Below are positions 1 through 6,227 of a DNA stretch of 8,135 bases, one piece after another. A program made the translations under genes and the position numbers. The notes beneath the pieces are model-generated. The model ran no database searches. It was not told where the DNA came from and was given only the letters and a program-made list of their open reading frames with translations. Every line of letters starts with the position of its first letter. Within the stretch, counting starts at the first letter, position 1. Where the stretch lies: assembly GCA_016764135.1 (NCBI GenBank), contig JAESSL010000011.1, positions 1-8,135 of the forward strand. Direction: 5' to 3'. The stretch is from Alphaproteobacteria bacterium. GTDB taxonomy: Bacteria > Pseudomonadota > Alphaproteobacteria > UBA8366 > GCA-2717185.

Positions 1-1832
1 GGAAGACCGGATAGCGTGCTCACCGTCATCGCCCAGGTCAGAATTTCAATCTCCGCGCCCGGAATAATGCGCGAAAACAACGCCGCATAGGCCTGTTCAT
101 AGTGTTCCTTCAACATGGCGACATCATCATGGCGCAAATCGCGGTTTGGCAAAGCGACGGTGATTTCATGCCCCTGCCCGCGATAGCGCATATAGGCCAG
201 ACGGGTTTCCTGCAATTCCGCGTCCCCGGCGCCGGCGCGTACGACGTCCAGCGCCTCGGCGCGCATATCCGCCAACAAGGCGTTCGCTTGAGTGGGGTCA
301 AAATCCTGCAAGGTGATATAGCGGCTGCGCACCACCTCATAGGAGATCGGCGCTCGCAAAAATCCAACGGCGGACCCGACCCCGGCGTTGGTCGGCACAA
401 TCACCCGATCGATGCCCAGTTTCTCCGCCAGCCGGGCGGCGTGCAACGGCGCGGCGCCGCCAAAGGCGATGATCGTATGCTCGCTTATGACTTGCCCACG
501 CTCAATCGCATGAACGCGCGCGGCGTTGGCCATATTCTCATCGACCATTTCAATGATTCCATAGGCCGCCATGTGCGGCGACAACCCCAACGGCGCGCCA
601 ATCACCGCCTCGATCGCAGCGCCTGATTTCGCCGGCGCCAGTTTCACTTTGCCGCCCGCAAAGGAACCCGGGTCGATCCGGCCCAGGAACACATCGCCAT
701 CGGTGATCGTCGGCGCTGTTCCGCCCCGGTTATAGCAGGCCGGGCCGGGCTCGGAGCCCGCGCTCTCGGGGCCGATCTGTATCTTGCCCATGCCGTCGAT
801 CCGGGCGATGGACCCACCGCCCGCGCCAATTTCAACCATTTCAACAACCGGAATGCGCAACGGCAACCCGCTGCCTTTTTTGAACCGCGCCGCCCGCGCC
901 ACCTCAGAACTGCGCCCGGTTTCGGGCTGGTAGTCCTCGATCAGGCAAATTTTCGCCGTGGTGCCGCCCATATCGAAAGAAAGCGCCTGCGTCGCCCCGC
1001 ACTCCGCCGCAACGCCAGTCGCCAGAATAGCGCCGCCGGCAGGCCCGGATTCCACCAGACGGATCGGAAACCGGATCGCCGTATCCAGCGTCGTCAACCC
1101 GCCGCCGGACGTCATCAGAAAAATTGGGCACACATAGCCGCGCGCGTCCAACTCGGTCTTCAATCGCGTCAGATAACTGGCCATCAGCGGTTGGACATAA
1201 GCGTTGGCGCTGGCTGTGGTGAGTCGTTCGTATTCACGGACTTCCGGGCACACCTCAGACGACAAAGTGACGTGTAAATCAGGCCGCGCCGCCACAATAA
1301 TATCGCGCACCCGGCGTTCATGATCGTCATTGGCGTAAGCGTGCAAAAAACCAATCGCGACGCTTTCAACGCCCTCTTTCTCCAGGACCGGCAACAGTGC
1401 GCGAACAGCGTCTTCGTCCAGAGGCCGCAAAACCGTACCTTCGACAGACACCCGCTCCGGCGCGGTCAGGCGTAAATATCGTGGAATGAGCGGCATGGTC
1501 TTGTCGATGAAGACATCATATTGGTCGAACCGGGTTTCATAGGCGATATCGAGAATATCGCGAAACACTTCGGTCGTGATCAGCGCTGTGACCGCGCCCT
1601 TGCGTTCAATGATCGCATTGGTCGCCAATGTCGTGCCGTGAATGAGGATCTCAAGATCCGCCGGGGTCAGGTTCGCCTGCGCCAGCACCAGATCTATTCC
1701 CGCCAGGACGGCTTCTTCCGGCGCGCCGGACGTCGTTAAGACCTTGGCTGTCTCCAGCCGTTCTCCAGTTTCCAGCACCACATCTGTAAATGTGCCGCCA
1801 ATATCAACCGCCAACCTCGCCGTCGCGCCCAT
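1..1832 (-). CDS. Hydantoinase A / oxoprolinase family protein (HyuA-like), C-terminus beyond the window
   Basis: The frame is open from ATG at 1832 to the left edge, giving 610 codons; family members usually have about 680-700, so the last part is missing. The start has a good Shine-Dalgarno, GAGGA at 1839-1843, six bases upstream. The N-terminus carries the family's phosphate-binding motif VDIGGTFTD (residues 9-17), followed by HGTT (65-68) with TNAIIER just after. The core holds SGPAGG (262-267), DMGGTTAK (287-294), the glycine-rich EIGAGGGSIA (334-343) and AFGGAAPLHA (456-465), all typical of the ASKHA-like HyuA fold. Known members form a complex with a HyuB subunit and use ATP to open hydantoins or 5-oxoproline, or act in acetone or acetophenone carboxylases. 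HyuB would be expected just to the left, outside the window. The exact substrate is unknown. The gene is last in the visible cluster, 259 bases after the MmgE/PrpD gene. Confidence 0.93.
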   Translation of the reverse strand, partial: MGATARLAVDIGGTFTDVVLETGERLETAKVLTTSGAPEEAVLAGIDLVLAQANLTPADLEILIHGTTLATNAIIERKGAVTALITTEVFRDILDIAYETRFDQYDVFIDKTMPLIPRYLRLTAPERVSVEGTVLRPLDEDAVRALLPVLEKEGVESVAIGFLHAYANDDHERRVRDIIVAARPDLHVTLSSEVCPEVREYERLTTASANAYVQPLMASYLTRLKTELDARGYVCPIFLMTSGGGLTTLDTAIRFPIRLVESGPAGGAILATGVAAECGATQALSFDMGGTTAKICLIEDYQPETGRSSEVARAARFKKGSGLPLRIPVVEMVEIGAGGGSIARIDGMGKIQIGPESAGSEPGPACYNRGGTAPTITDGDVFLGRIDPGSFAGGKVKLAPAKSGAAIEAVIGAPLGLSPHMAAYGIIEMVDENMANAARVHAIERGQVISEHTIIAFGGAAPLHAARLAEKLGIDRVIVPTNAGVGSAVGFLRAPISYEVVRSRYITLQDFDPTQANALLADMRAEALDVVRAGAGDAELQETRLAYMRYRGQGHEITVALPNRDLRHDDVAMLKEHYEQAYAALFSRIIPGAEIEILTWAMTVSTLSGL

Positions 1833-1838
1833 GCCAAT

Positions 1839-1843
1839 TCCTC
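1839..1843 (-). promoter_or_regulatory. Ribosome binding site of the HyuA-like gene
   Basis: GAGGA on the minus strand lies six bases before ATG at 1832. It fixes the start, which also places the VDIGGTFTD motif at the usual distance from the N-terminus. Confidence 0.7.
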
Positions 1844-1937
1844 AAATGAAAATCGAGCGGCAGTCTAACCGGAATCCGGCAATAAAAAAGATTTCTGTGG
1901 TCTCTCGTTTTAAGAAATTACCGACAGGTCTCTGGAA

Positions 1938-1983
1938 CGTCATCATGCCCGCGAGGCGAAAGTTAGCCTGCGCGGGGATGACG
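1938..1983. repeat. Imperfect palindromic intergenic element (CGTCATC...GATGACG)
   Basis: The left arm (1938-1957) and right arm (1966-1983) are reverse complements apart from a two-base insertion and a few mismatches, with eight bases between them. The arms read CGTCATCATGCCCGCGAGGC and, on the other strand, CGTCATCCCCGCGCAGGC. The adjoining minus-strand CCAGAGACC also belongs to the form I remember of a repeat dispersed in intergenic regions of many alphaproteobacteria. The element lies in the spacer between the MmgE/PrpD and HyuA-like genes. It could fold in mRNA and affect stability or partial termination, but nothing here proves a function. There is only one copy in this window. Confidence 0.6.
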
Positions 1984-2029
1984 AGTTCAGTGAAGTTGTG
2001 CGCGCGCGGCCAGCCTGTACCCCGGCCGC

Positions 2030-2043
2030 CGCCCGAAAGGGCG
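2030..2043 (-). other. Small GC hairpin after the MmgE/PrpD gene
   Basis: CGCCC and GGGCG form a perfect five-base-pair stem. The loop is GAAA on the plus strand and TTTC on the minus strand. It begins about 50 bases after the MmgE/PrpD stop codon. There is no run of T after it on the minus strand, so it is not a convincing intrinsic terminator; it may be a weak mRNA structure or chance in GC-rich DNA. Confidence 0.3.
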
Positions 2044-2091
2044 CAACACCGAGCCTCGGAGCCACGACGCCCCCTTAAATTCCGGCTGCGA

Positions 2092-3465
2092 CTATCCCTC
2101 GCAAAGGCGGGTGAATTCCCGCACATTCCCGATGATCTCCAGACCGGCGACCATATCGACGACCCGGTCCGCCTTGGCGCCGCCAATAACGGGCCCGGCC
2201 ATGTCGCGGAATTTATCGGACAAGCGCGACCACTGCCGTTTGAGATCAGGCTCCGGTGTTTCCACATCAATGGAAATTTGATGCACTGAGCCGTCTTTCA
2301 TGGAGATCTTCATGGCCGCTCCGGCCTTACCCATATCCTGATTGTTCACAACCTTGATACGGTCGCGCAATTCCACAATTTCGGCGTCCTGAACCTTGGC
2401 TACGTTGTAATTCGCGATCAGCCCGGTGTTTTCGCCCAGTAGCGCCATGGCGGTGGTGAAACGCAGGCTGAATTTTCCTTCCAGCCCGGTTACCGGCTCT
2501 TGAATATTGCACATTTTCAACAGGGTATCGCGAACGCCGATTTCAACTTCCGCCACATTCGCCGGATCAATGTTATGCGCGCGTTTCAAATTAGACGCCG
2601 CTTCAATCGCCGCATGGGTGCCGTAGCAGGCCGCGTGGTATTTAAACAACACATTGCGCGTATGGAATACCGTCCCCATTTCCGCCAGCGCCGCCGCCGG
2701 GTCATATTCAGTTGTTTGCGTATCGGCAAATCCCTGTTCGCATTCCAGCACATCGGTGCGAGATTCAAAGCCGCGTGACGCCAGTTGCGCCGCGTATAAG
2801 CCGTTGGCCGCCGCCTTGCCCGCATGGAACGGTTTGCACATGGTGCCAAACATGGCTTTCAATCCGGCCGCTTGCGTTCCCGCGATCCCCAACGCGCGGG
2901 CGCAGGCTTCAGCGTCCATGCCCAGCAAATGCGCCGCCCCCGCCGCCGCGCCAAAGGTGCCGACGGTGCCCGTGGCGTGCCAGCCCGCGTTGTAATGGCT
3001 CTCGTTCATCATCGCGCCGACACGGCACTCAATTTCGATGCCCGCAATCAACGCGGTCAACAGCTCTTTGCCGCTCAAGGCGTTCTTTTCCGCCAACGCC
3101 AGAATTGCCGGCGCCACCGCCGCCGTCGGGTGCCCGATCATGGTCAGGTTTACGTCATCATAATCCAGCGCATGCCCGGTTGCGCCATTCACCAACGCCG
3201 CCTGTAACGCGGATGTCTGACCACCGCCGCCAAGGATCGTCGCCTGCGGGTTACCGCCCTCCTCCACGGCTTCATCGCGCATGATCTTCGCCAAGGGCTC
3301 CTTTGAGCCCGCCAGCGTCACGCCCAGCCAATCCATAAGACAATGCCGTGCCGCCTCGACCGTTTCCGCTGGCAAGTCATCCAGAGAAAGGCCCATCGCA
3401 TATTCGGCGAGGCGCAGGGTCAGATCAGAATCGTCGAACGCTTGTGACTGGGCGGCTTGGGACAT
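2092..3465 (-). CDS. MmgE/PrpD family protein
   Basis: This intact 457-residue protein matches the usual length of the MmgE/PrpD family, which includes 2-methylcitrate dehydratase, cis-aconitate decarboxylase and iminodisuccinate epimerase. Family motifs occur in order: GHALDYDDV (97-105), GHPTAAVAPA (111-120), GWHATGTVGTFGAA (161-174), GTMCKPFHAGKAA (207-219) and FKYHAACYGTHAA (274-286). His112, His163, Lys211 and His277 lie where the family has its active-site residues. The start at 3465 follows AAGGAG at 3472-3477 with a six-base gap. It is a soluble cytoplasmic enzyme with no signal peptide or membrane segment. Neighbouring HyuA-like, cyclase, RidA and CoA-transferase genes argue for a degradative pathway and against the methylcitrate cycle, because no prpB or prpC is present. 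The true substrate is unknown; the family assignment is firm. Confidence 0.93.
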   Translation of the reverse strand: MSQAAQSQAFDDSDLTLRLAEYAMGLSLDDLPAETVEAARHCLMDWLGVTLAGSKEPLAKIMRDEAVEEGGNPQATILGGGGQTSALQAALVNGATGHALDYDDVNLTMIGHPTAAVAPAILALAEKNALSGKELLTALIAGIEIECRVGAMMNESHYNAGWHATGTVGTFGAAAGAAHLLGMDAEACARALGIAGTQAAGLKAMFGTMCKPFHAGKAAANGLYAAQLASRGFESRTDVLECEQGFADTQTTEYDPAAALAEMGTVFHTRNVLFKYHAACYGTHAAIEAASNLKRAHNIDPANVAEVEIGVRDTLLKMCNIQEPVTGLEGKFSLRFTTAMALLGENTGLIANYNVAKVQDAEIVELRDRIKVVNNQDMGKAGAAMKISMKDGSVHQISIDVETPEPDLKRQWSRLSDKFRDMAGPVIGGAKADRVVDMVAGLEIIGNVREFTRLCEG

Positions 3466-3471
3466 AACGGA

Positions 3472-3477
3472 CTCCTT
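3472..3477 (-). promoter_or_regulatory. Ribosome binding site of the MmgE/PrpD gene
   Basis: AAGGAG on the minus strand sits six bases before ATG at 3465 and supports that start codon. Confidence 0.75.
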
Positions 3478-3566
3478 CAGAACGATAAAATACTTAATTT
3501 TTCAGCTGTAAGGGTGCCATGAAGATGCGGGAAATGTCCAGACGCGCACCGCATCAAACGAATGCG

Positions 3567-3602
3567 TCAAACAGTCGCCACACCTATTGCGGGCGAGCCT
3601 AC
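3567..3602. repeat. Direct repeat copy A (partner at 4816-4851)
   Basis: It begins with TCAAACAGTCGCCAC, identical to 4816-4830, and then matches 13 of the next 21 bases. Both copies have the same orientation and flank the AT-rich SIR2-like gene. Similarity stops at the stop codon on the low-coordinate side. Confidence 0.7.
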
Positions 3603-3713
3603 TGGATCGTCGGTTGCCTGCTTATAGATAAAGCGCCCAATGAACGTCGCCCTATTACGCTCACGCCAATCTCGCCACGAAGAAAAATTCAGAAGGCAGG
3701 CCAACTCCGTAAA
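3567..3713 (-). pseudogene. Remnant matching the C-terminal end of the cyclase gene
   Basis: The minus-strand frame is open from just after a TAA at 3714-3716 to TGA at 3567-3569, giving 48 codons without a supported start. Its last eleven residues, VGSPAIGVATV, match the end of the cyclase protein, VGSPATPVATV, at nine positions, and both are followed directly by TGA. The DNA match is 15 of 15 bases at the stop end and 28 of 36 over 3567-3602 against 4816-4851. Farther upstream the likeness is weak: WRERNRATFI resembles the cyclase's WLRENKRSRFML only loosely. It may be the displaced 3' end of the cyclase gene after an insertion, or the tail of a lost tandem paralogue. An unrelated element-borne frame ending similarly by chance is less likely. 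Confidence 0.55.
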
Positions 3714-3761
3714 TTAAATACTGTGTCCCCATAATTTAAGAATATAATCTTCCAGTAGCTA

Positions 3762-4805
3762 TCAATGATGAGGATCTCCGGAAAATTTTCCACCAGCCTC
3801 CTCTTCGATCATTGGCTTTATCCATTCTTCTAGTTGAGAAAGAGATTGGAAGTTTTGAAAAGGGTCCTCGTGCCACGGAGTTTGTTGAAGTGTGGCAAAA
3901 GCAAATGCCTCACATGTTCTGCGGGGGTGTCGAAATAAAATAGAATTTTTCATTTCTTTAAAAGCTGCGCCATGCGTTTTGATAATAAAATCTGACCACG
4001 ATTTTTTAACTTCTTCTGGATCACGAACATCGATAATTTCAAATTCAGCCAAGGTATGCGTCGGATTTTTTCGCCATGCGTCAAGAAATAGGGATTTAGC
4101 CTCTACATCAGTTTCTGGTGCACTGTATCCAAAGACCGAAACAAAATAGGCGTCTGATAACGCAGCTGTAGCTAACTCCCACTGGCTCGCAATAAACGGG
4201 TTGGATCTATAATTTTTTTGTTCAACCGGGTATAATAGCGGCGTCGGTTCAAAACTTGGGTAATCTTGGAGGAATCCACATCGTTGTGATTCTTGGTCAA
4301 ACCCGACATCCACATTCCCATGGAGAAAAATAATATTTGGTAGAACTTTCCCTAACTTTCTCCAACGCTGGAATGCCTGTGGCAGTAATGGATCCCAATT
4401 GAAAGAAAGGATGTAATCTTTTGGCCTCATAGATAATAGCAATAGGTCATAAATCGTTGGTTTTTCTGGAAGTTCAATTCGACTAAAATATGATCTAATC
4501 AATTGATTAAGTTTTTCCAAGGCGGGAGCCAGCTTGGACTTATGAATTGCACTGTAGGTAGATTCAAAATTTTCCGCAGGATCATAACCATAACCAGCAA
4601 CAACATCATTGATTCCAAGAGACTCAACGAAATCATGCATAAGAGGCAAAGGATTCCCAAATCTGTCACCATTTGGGCAACATGCCCTGCTAGCACCTGC
4701 ACCTAATATTACAACATGTGGAGAGTGATTAATTCTTGATTTTATATCTAACCTAGGCAGTAATTTTTTCGGCTCTAACGACATTTCTGGAGGGAAATTT
4801 TCCAT
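3762..4805 (-). CDS. SIR2-like domain protein, putative NAD+-binding or NADase effector
   Basis: This 347-residue protein has the skeleton of a SIR2-like fold. VVILGAGAS (31-39) is the NAD-binding glycine motif, SFNWDPLL (134-141) supplies the conserved Asn136, FLHGN (160-164) supplies His162, and GYSAPETD (226-233) matches the C-terminal ribose-binding segment. Asn and His in these positions are the catalytic pair in bacterial SIR2-type NAD+ hydrolases of defence systems such as Thoeris ThsA and DSR proteins. No signal peptide, membrane segment or partner domain is visible; residues 234-347 are not recognised. Sample lines count 30-45% GC against about 58% in the adjoining cyclase gene, and codon use is AT-biased, which points to horizontal acquisition. 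Its start is 10 bases after the cyclase stop. No helicase, Argonaute or TIR partner lies in the window. The domain call is solid; a defence role is inference. Confidence 0.8.
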   Translation of the reverse strand: MENFPPEMSLEPKKLLPRLDIKSRINHSPHVVILGAGASRACCPNGDRFGNPLPLMHDFVESLGINDVVAGYGYDPAENFESTYSAIHKSKLAPALEKLNQLIRSYFSRIELPEKPTIYDLLLLSMRPKDYILSFNWDPLLPQAFQRWRKLGKVLPNIIFLHGNVDVGFDQESQRCGFLQDYPSFEPTPLLYPVEQKNYRSNPFIASQWELATAALSDAYFVSVFGYSAPETDVEAKSLFLDAWRKNPTHTLAEFEIIDVRDPEEVKKSWSDFIIKTHGAAFKEMKNSILFRHPRRTCEAFAFATLQQTPWHEDPFQNFQSLSQLEEWIKPMIEEEAGGKFSGDPHH

Positions 4806-4812
4806 TTAATCG

Positions 4813-4817
4813 TCCTC
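4813..4817 (-). promoter_or_regulatory. Ribosome binding site of the SIR2-like gene, overlapping the cyclase stop codon
   Basis: GAGGA on the minus strand lies seven bases before ATG at 4805, and its first two bases are the last two of the cyclase TGA. Ribosomes finishing the cyclase would therefore stop on this site, so translation of the two genes is probably coupled. Confidence 0.6.
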
Positions 4818-4851
4818 AAACAGTCGCCACCGGCGTTGCGGGAGAACCCAC
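4816..4851. repeat. Direct repeat copy B, within the 3' end of the cyclase gene
   Basis: This partner of 3567-3602 encodes the last eleven residues of the cyclase and its stop codon. The interval between the two copies (3603-4815) contains the whole SIR2-like gene, the arrangement expected if a short element entered at the gene's 3' end and restored its reading frame. No integrase gene is present. Confidence 0.65.
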
Positions 4852-5835
4852 CGCGCCGGGCAGGCGCAATGGCGGCGCGGTCAGCATAAAGCGGCTCCGT
4901 TTGTTCTCTCGCAGCCATGTCGCCAATTCGCTGAGATACCAGATTTCGCCTAGATGCACGCCCAGCTTGAACAGGCAGTGTTCATGCAGCGGCAAGAGAG
5001 GGCCGTGCTCCGTCGCTTCGGTCGGTAGGGTTGTGTTGTCTTCGACGGCGTAATTGTCGGTCACGATCACCACCGCGCCGCTATCGGTGATCCATTGCAG
5101 GAGCTTAGGATCATGGCCATCCAGCACCGGATAACCGGTCTGGAGAATTTCCCGGTCCGGCTTGCCCGCGCAATCCATGATGTATTGGCCAAATCCGGTG
5201 TGAAACAGCACCATATCGCCGGACTCCACGGTGATGTTGTCCGCCTCCATGATCCCCATCAGATCGTCGTAATTTACGTGTTTTCGCGCGGCGCCGTAAT
5301 GCGCGTTCAGGTCTATCAACACGCCGCGTCCCTGCACGCAGGATTCGGCCATGCCCTGAATGCCCAGCGAGCAGGCGCCAACCTCACCCTGCGTCGGCGC
5401 GCCGGTATCCTCGCACAGCACTGAATGGCCGTTGTAATAGACGGATTCTTCGATGCCATCGCCATCGGCGTCAAATTGCGACCCGACATGGGCCAGACTG
5501 TCCCATTGCGTCGAATACTGCATGTGCAGCAAGACCGCGTCATCGCAGGTCATGCTGTTCAGCACCGGATTGACCTCGGATAAAGGGAAATTGAACGCGA
5601 CCTTGCCTTCGCGCATGATCGGCTGGAAGACCGGTGGATGACGGCGTGGGTTCAATAGATTGCCCCCCGGCAGATCGAGCGGCAGGCTGAGGCAGAACGA
5701 CAGCCCCTCCTTGATTTCCGCAGCGCCTTGCCGGACCCTTTCCGGCGTCAGCATGTTGATGCGACCGAGCTGATCGTCATCGCCGAATTCGCCCCAATTG
5801 GATCCCTCAGGTCGGTTTTTCCATTTTGGCGCCAT
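4816..5835 (-). CDS. Cyclase family protein (kynurenine formamidase-like metal-dependent hydrolase)
   Basis: The protein has 339 residues, the length of the long bacterial branch of the PF04199 cyclase family, which hydrolyses amides or lactones in catabolic pathways. The metal-site segment reads QYSTQWDSLAH (106-116), corresponding to HxGTHxDxPxH of kynurenine formamidase. Asp112 and His116 are kept while both earlier histidines are glutamine; as I recall, QxGTQWD forms are common in this branch. Further family segments are SGDMVLFHTGFGQY (205-218), LPLHEHCLFK (281-290) and the C-terminal APPLRLPGAVGSP (320-332). The start at 5835 has AGGAG at 5844-5848 and lies 24 bases after the RidA-like stop, so the two genes are surely co-transcribed. 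The 3' end is duplicated at 3567-3602. Substrate unknown; an imide, amide or lactone made by its neighbours is likely. Confidence 0.92.
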   Translation of the reverse strand: MAPKWKNRPEGSNWGEFGDDDQLGRINMLTPERVRQGAAEIKEGLSFCLSLPLDLPGGNLLNPRRHPPVFQPIMREGKVAFNFPLSEVNPVLNSMTCDDAVLLHMQYSTQWDSLAHVGSQFDADGDGIEESVYYNGHSVLCEDTGAPTQGEVGACSLGIQGMAESCVQGRGVLIDLNAHYGAARKHVNYDDLMGIMEADNITVESGDMVLFHTGFGQYIMDCAGKPDREILQTGYPVLDGHDPKLLQWITDSGAVVIVTDNYAVEDNTTLPTEATEHGPLLPLHEHCLFKLGVHLGEIWYLSELATWLRENKRSRFMLTAPPLRLPGAVGSPATPVATV

Positions 5836-5843
5836 GCTTCACT

Positions 5844-5848
5844 CTCCT
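5844..5848 (-). promoter_or_regulatory. Ribosome binding site of the cyclase gene
   Basis: AGGAG on the minus strand lies eight bases before ATG at 5835, in the short gap after the RidA-like gene. Confidence 0.65.
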
Positions 5849-5859
5849 GTTATTTTCGC

Positions 5860-6227
5860 TTAGCCTTGATCAATAATCGCGTAGGCTTCAATTTCAACCA
5901 ATAGTTCCGGCGCCACGAGTGCGGTCACGCCCACCATGGTGCTGGCTGGTTTTACGTCCCCAAACATCTCCGCATGCGCCTTGGACACCGCCCCTGCGTC
6001 GGCGACGTCGGTGACATAAATGACCGTGCGCACCACATCGGTCGCGCTGGCGCCCGCATCGCGCAACGCGCCTCGATGATTTGCAGCGCGCCCTTGGCCT
6101 GCGCATAAGCGCTGTCGCCCTGACAAGTGGTGCCGGAAACGTGGATTGTGTCGCCCACCCGCACCGCGCGCGAATATCCGTGGGTTTCCTCATAGGGGTG
6201 CCCGGAGGCGATGTTTTGTCGCGTCAT
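5860..6227 (-). pseudogene. RidA/YjgF family protein, interrupted by a -1 frameshift
   Basis: Two overlapping minus-strand frames together give a RidA-family protein of about 122 residues, a normal length. The first frame starts with ATG at 6227 and covers the N-terminal half, including RVGDTIHVSGTT and ALQIIEA. The second frame supplies ALRDAGASATDVVRT, the TVIYVTDV strand, VKPASTMVGVTALV and LVEIEAYAI, ending at TAA 5860-5862. Joining them after IIEA needs one extra base near 6070, in the GC-rich stretch GCGCAACGCGCC; adding it restores the usual IIEAALRDAG. RidA proteins hydrolyse reactive enamine or imine intermediates, and in catabolic clusters they process pathway imines. The ATG directly follows the CoA-transferase TGA (TGAATG), implying coupling. 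Because both halves are otherwise well kept, this is either a very recent mutation or a sequencing error. As read, the product is truncated. Confidence 0.85.

Larger units (their letters stand above)
3489..3722. repeat. Diverged inverted repeat pair, possible ends of a small decayed element
   Basis: The arm AATACTTAATTT (3489-3500) matches the reverse complement of AAATTAAATACT (3711-3722) at 10 of 12 positions. The outer side of the right arm continues directly into GTGTCCCC (3723-3730). From memory, motifs of the type AATTAAGTAT..GTGTCCCC recur beside IS200-like REP-associated tyrosine transposase genes, but I cannot verify that here. No transposase frame is present, so any element would be a non-autonomous remnant of roughly 235-250 bases. 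Confidence 0.35.
3466..3761. other. Gene-free 296-base stretch with signs of decayed mobile DNA
   Basis: No intact gene is supported here. The stretch holds a fragment that matches the C-terminus of the cyclase gene (3567-3602), a diverged pair of inverted AT-rich motifs (3489-3500 and 3711-3722) and a GTGTCCCC motif (3723-3730). A short plus-strand frame exists at 3519-3734 but its product has no recognisable fold. A promoter for the MmgE/PrpD gene could lie in the AT-rich part near 3483-3510, but I see no good -35/-10 pair. Confidence 0.6.

Noticed and set aside
102..626. Plus-strand frame of 174 codons
   Set aside because: It is the mirror frame of the HyuA-like gene, codon for codon, and carries no motifs of its own.
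2030..2043. Intrinsic terminator after the MmgE/PrpD gene
   Set aside because: The stem is only five base pairs and no T run follows on the minus strand, so I list it only as a hairpin.
1642..2289. Long plus-strand frame of 215 codons
   Set aside because: It lies opposite the start of the HyuA-like gene, the spacer and the end of the MmgE/PrpD gene. It is Pro/Arg-rich and low-complexity, as expected of the antisense of GC-rich coding DNA.
3519..3734. Plus-strand frame of 71 codons with an AAGGG site before its ATG
   Set aside because: It runs antisense to the cyclase-tail remnant and across the inverted-repeat arm, and the predicted basic peptide has no recognisable fold. It is more likely a by-product of decayed element DNA than a gene.
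3567..4830. Fresh insertion-sequence target-site duplication
   Set aside because: The repeats are too long and too diverged outside the 15-base core for a recent target-site duplication, and no transposase or terminal inverted repeat bounds the SIR2-like gene.
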